Positions 14,530 through 16,717 of a DNA stretch of 16,717 nucleotides are shown in pieces (position 1 is the stretch's first letter; every line of letters starts with the position of its first letter). Under the pieces are notes generated by a model. It ran no database searches. It saw nothing but the letters and a program-made list of their open reading frames with translations, and was not told the DNA's origin. Position numbers and translations under genes: made by a program. Source of the DNA: CAYRLW01 sp964425215 (GTDB lineage: Bacteria; Spirochaetota; Spirochaetia; Treponematales; Breznakiellaceae); assembly GCA_964425215.1 (NCBI GenBank), contig CAYRLW010000061.1, positions 1-16,717 of the forward strand. Reading direction: 5' to 3'.

Positions 14530-15534
14530 CTACGTGCTTTCCCGTTCCACCAATTGGGTTTGAATAATGATATGGGACGGTTGGATTCGTTTTTTTTCTA
14601 TCACTTCCACCAAAAGCTCGGCGGCCTTGGCCCCCATCTCGTAGGATTGCATGTCCAGACTGGTAATAGATGGGGAATGGATCCTGGTAACCATGGTATT
14701 TCCAGCGCTTATTACCGCAACTTTCCCGGGGACTTGAAAATTCTTTTCTTTTAGCACCCGCAGAACCCCAACGGCGATGGTATCGTTAAACGTAATAACC
14801 GCCGAAAAATCGTCTATTTTTTCAATGGCCCGTTTAAATACCCGGTATCCCTCCTCTTCAAGCATGGGGATGTTCACAATCCACGTATCATCAAAATCCA
14901 ACCCATTATCATGATAAGCCAGGGCGTACCCCGCCCGCCTTTGCTTGCTTTGGGTATAATCGACCAGTCCATTTATCAGAATGATTTTTTTATGCCCTTT
15001 TTTTATAAGATAATTAACCGCGGCGTAGTACCCCGCAGTCAAATCCGCGTCCACATAAAAAGAATTCTCCGGTTTTTCTGGAGTACCTATAACGACAAAA
15101 GGAATATTAAGTCGTTTAAGGTGTTGAATATAAACGTCATTGATACGGGGATTCATAATCAAGGCCCCGTCAATCGGTTGGGTCATATTAAGATCCGGAT
15201 GATCCTTGGTATTTTCATCCAAACTGTCGGCGTATAAATGTATCTGATACCGCTTTTCGTGCAAAACATCGATAACCCCGGCAAGAATGTTATTAAAAAA
15301 ATAATCTTCCCGTATATTTTGGGTCGGCGAAGCGTACAGACCAACCGTCCAAGTTTTACTGCTCGCAAGATTTCTAGCGGTTATATTAGGTTTATAATCT
15401 AACTCTTCAACGGCTTTTAATATACGTTCGGTAACTTCACGGCTAATTTTTCGTTTCCCCGAAAGGGCATACGATACCGTAGCCGCGGAAACTCCTACTC
15501 TTTTTGCGACTGTTTCAATGGTAACTTTCGACAT
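14530..15534 (-). CDS. LacI/GalR-family transcriptional repressor
   Basis: The 334-residue protein has the LacI helix-turn-helix at residues 5-24 (TIETVAKRVGVSAATVSYAL) and the hinge helix PNITARNLAS at 49-58, followed by a periplasmic-binding-protein-like effector domain. It should bind operator DNA as a dimer and leave it when the sugar, or a breakdown product, is present. It stands immediately upstream of the transport operon in the same direction, and matching operator sites lie at its own promoter and at the operon promoter, so it probably represses both. The ATG is preceded by GGGAGT. The gene is bracketed by two copies of a multi-hairpin repeat. The effector cannot be named; an alpha-xyloside or xylose is plausible from the GH31 gene. 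Confidence 0.93.
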   Translation of the reverse strand: MSKVTIETVAKRVGVSAATVSYALSGKRKISREVTERILKAVEELDYKPNITARNLASSKTWTVGLYASPTQNIREDYFFNNILAGVIDVLHEKRYQIHLYADSLDENTKDHPDLNMTQPIDGALIMNPRINDVYIQHLKRLNIPFVVIGTPEKPENSFYVDADLTAGYYAAVNYLIKKGHKKIILINGLVDYTQSKQRRAGYALAYHDNGLDFDDTWIVNIPMLEEEGYRVFKRAIEKIDDFSAVITFNDTIAVGVLRVLKEKNFQVPGKVAVISAGNTMVTRIHSPSITSLDMQSYEMGAKAAELLVEVIEKKRIQPSHIIIQTQLVEREST

Positions 15535-15553
15535 ACACTCCCACTAATTCGCG

Positions 15554-15598
15554 ATTAAGCGTTTAAACAATTTTATGGATAATTTATCGGTTCGTCAA
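15554..15598 (-). promoter_or_regulatory. lacI-type gene promoter with overlapping operator
   Basis: On the - strand TTGACG (15598-15593) is followed after 17 bases by TAAAAT (15575-15570). Just downstream lies the operator TTAAGCGTTTAAAC (15555-15568 on +), containing the palindrome GTTTAAAC. The start should fall near 15563, inside the operator. The layout copies that of the transport-operon promoter and points to autorepression. Confidence 0.65.
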
Positions 15599-15664
15599 CA
15601 TCGTGTTATCGGTACGGACAGTAAATTATTAAGACTTTATAACCTATGGGAAGTTCAAAAGAAT

Positions 15665-15730
15665 CCTACATAATTGTAAATCAAAGAGGGGATATCATAC
15701 AATATTGTAGGAAATATTAAGAAATATTAG
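15665..15730. repeat. Imperfect inverted repeat and short tandem repeat upstream of lacI
   Basis: CCTACATAATTGTA (15665-15678) and TACAATATTGTAGG (15698-15711) form an imperfect inverted repeat; the second contains the 12-bp palindrome TACAATATTGTA (15698-15709). It is followed by two tandem copies of GAAATATTA (15711-15719 and 15721-15729). This lies in the 555-base non-coding stretch between lacI and amt. No function is evident. Confidence 0.45.
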
Positions 15731-15734
15731 AATC

Positions 15735-15886
15735 AAGAGGTTCTTTTAAAAGTCTATTACTTTTGAAAGAACCTCTTGCAGTATTTTCACAATTTTATGA
15801 TAAATACTAATATGGTATAGAATAGTTAAAATACTGCATGTACATCTAAGGTAGCTCTTTAAAAACTCCTGGAGTTTTTAAAGAGC
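15735..15886. repeat. Multi-hairpin repeat element, copy 2 (complete)
   Basis: Three hairpins follow one another. Stem A: 15735-15753 pairs with 15759-15777 over 19 positions, with one T facing G where copy 1 has C-G, so an RNA stem is kept as a wobble; the loop is CTATT. Stem B: TGCAGTATTTT (15777-15787) pairs with AAAATACTGCA (15828-15838). Stem C: GCTCTTTAAAAACTCC (15854-15869) pairs perfectly with GGAGTTTTTAAAGAGC (15871-15886). It has the same orientation as copy 1 about 1.38 kb away, with the stems conserved and the stem B loop diverged. It may be a non-autonomous palindromic element or a structured RNA; no match to a known family is claimed. Confidence 0.75.
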
Positions 15887-15957
15887 CTTAAGGGCTTATT
15901 GTTTTTCATGTATAATCATACAAGGGATGAATTTATCAAAATATCGCATTGAAAATA

Positions 15958-15996
15958 GGGGCTTATTCAAAACTAAGGGAGTTTTGAGTAAGCCTC
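15958..15996. repeat. Further palindromic hairpin upstream of amt
   Basis: GGCTTATTCAAAACT (15960-15974) pairs with AGTTTTGAGTAAGCC (15980-15994), one position being a T-G wobble, and the pairing can extend to 15958-15996. The loop is AAGGG. The arm resembles stems A and C of the repeat element (a GG/GC-CT-TTT-AAAACT pattern), so it may belong to the same palindromic family. Being about 45 bases before the amt promoter, it could also act as an upstream insulator. Confidence 0.6.
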
Positions 15997-16039
15997 AAAA
16001 TATTGAAAAATATACATAAATAACCGCTTTTCAATCCAA

Positions 16040-16056
16040 TTGGCACGCTTCTTGAT
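16040..16056 (+). promoter_or_regulatory. Sigma-54 (RpoN) promoter of amt
   Basis: TTGGCACGCTTCTTGAT matches the -24/-12 consensus TTGGCACG-N4-TTGCW at every fixed position except A for C in the -12 element. The -24 GG (16042) and -12 G (16054) are 12 bases apart, as required. The start should be about 16066, some 24 bases before the ATG. Nitrogen control of an ammonium transporter by RpoN and an NtrC-type activator is well known, which supports the call. No activator site was identified. Confidence 0.75.
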
Positions 16057-16089
16057 ATATATACAGTAGAATCATCAAGGAGTTTTTCC

Positions 16090-16717
16090 ATGAGAAGAAT
16101 CGTTCCGCTTGTGATTGCGGTCATGTTCACCGTCGTCACACCTCTTATCGCCCAAGAAGCTTCGTCGCCGACGAACGCCGTGTCCGTCGTAAGTTTCCAA
16201 GCGGGTAATCGAGAACCGGTTTTGGATACGGGAAACACCGCGTGGGTAATAGTCGCCACTGCCCTGGTCTTTTTTATGACTGTACCGGCTTTGGCGTTGT
16301 TCTACGGTGGATTGGTCCGAAAGAAAAATGTGCTTTCTATTCTTATGCAGAGTTTTATCACCGTGGCTCTGGTCTCTCTGATTTGGATAGCCTTTGGGTA
16401 TTCCCTAGCCTTTAGCGATACGGAACTGATCCCTGGTGTTCTGGGGGATTTTAAGTGGGCTTTTCTCCATGGAATTGATCCTGGAGACCTAAGTCCCTAC
16501 GTGGTATCCGATTCCGTGGGACGGATTCCTCACTTGGTTTTTGTGATGTTCCAGTGTATGTTCGCGGCGATTACCCCAGCGCTTATTATAGGTGCCTTCG
16601 CTGAACGGATTAAGTTTTCAAGCTACCTTTTTTTTACTGTCATTTGGACTGTTTTTGTCTATAGCCCCCTGGCGCACATGGTCTGGTCCGCCAATGGCTG
16701 GCTTTTAAAACTGGGGG
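16090..16717 (+). CDS. amt: Ammonium transporter Amt (5' part; runs off the window)
   Basis: The frame is open from ATG 16090 to the end of the window, 209 codons. AAGGAG (16077-16082) is the ribosome site. A signal peptide (1-21, ending LIAQ) is followed by a short periplasmic stretch and then the Amt core, DTGNTAWVIVATALVFFMTV (46-65), ALFYGGLVRKKN, and FQCMFAAIT (154-162), in which Phe154 and Phe158 match the periplasmic gating phenylalanines of E. coli AmtB. AHMVW (195-199) holds the conserved Trp. The ligand-site Asp and the twin pore histidines lie beyond the window. It forms trimers in the inner membrane for ammonium uptake; a glnK gene often follows, but would be out of view. Confidence 0.95.
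   Translation, partial: MRRIVPLVIAVMFTVVTPLIAQEASSPTNAVSVVSFQAGNREPVLDTGNTAWVIVATALVFFMTVPALALFYGGLVRKKNVLSILMQSFITVALVSLIWIAFGYSLAFSDTELIPGVLGDFKWAFLHGIDPGDLSPYVVSDSVGRIPHLVFVMFQCMFAAITPALIIGAFAERIKFSSYLFFTVIWTVFVYSPLAHMVWSANGWLLKLG

Noticed and set aside
14398..14754. Open frame on + covering repeat copy 1 and the end of lacI
   Set aside because: It starts in the hairpin repeat, has no ribosome site and runs antisense to the conserved LacI C-terminus.
14343..15886. CRISPR array
   Set aside because: Only two copies of the repeat exist, about 1.38 kb apart with a gene between them, so there is no repeat-spacer pattern.
15911..15916. TATAAT hexamer upstream of amt as a sigma-70 promoter
   Set aside because: No acceptable -35 lies 16-18 bases before it, and the sigma-54 element nearer the gene is a far better match. 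A minor role is not excluded.

Overview
The window is a piece of a bacterial chromosome scaffold, most likely from a spirochaete of the Treponema group. The genus is an inference. It rests on the style of the secreted binding protein (export signal ending in Ala-Asn-Gly-Ser-Gln-Glu, with no lipobox cysteine), the REC-PAS signalling protein, and a termite-gut-Treponema-like mix of functions. A run of exactly 100 Ns (6863-6962) is a scaffolding gap of unknown true length.

Region 1 (149-6792, + strand, G-rich coding strand) is a compact histidine operon in the order hisG-hisB-hisH-hisF-hisA/I/E-hisC-hisD. Most genes overlap or abut. It encodes every step from PRPP and ATP to histidine except histidinol-phosphate phosphatase. 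The HisA isomerase is fused in one reading frame to both HisI and HisE, giving a single protein for steps 2, 3 and 4. The 148 bases before hisG hold a G-quadruplex-type tract and a perfect 10-bp inverted repeat, but no recognisable promoter or histidine leader peptide.

Region 2 (6793-7585, + strand) is the start of an unidentified gene cut by the gap, then the C-terminal part of a probable radical SAM protein. A hairpin at 7642-7680 separates it from convergent genes.

Region 3 (7678-15534, - strand, lower GC) reads leftwards as a sugar-use cassette: LacI-type repressor, secreted sugar-binding protein, two CUT1 ABC permeases, a YicI-like GH31 alpha-xylosidase and a REC-PAS response regulator. 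The binding protein and permeases should bring an oligosaccharide (probably alpha-xyloside-containing) into the cytoplasm, where the GH31 enzyme, which has no signal peptide, would hydrolyse it. No ABC ATPase is present, so one must be supplied from elsewhere. The repressor gene and the transport operon each have a sigma-70-like promoter with the same GCGTTTA-type operator just downstream of the -10 box.

Region 4 is two AT-rich non-coding stretches, 14066-14529 and 15535-16089. Each holds a copy of a multi-hairpin repeat (14359-14495 and 15735-15886), so the pair brackets lacI. Related hairpins lie nearby.

Region 5 (16090-end, + strand) is the first 209 codons of an Amt ammonium transporter, preceded by a near-consensus sigma-54 promoter, which suggests nitrogen control.
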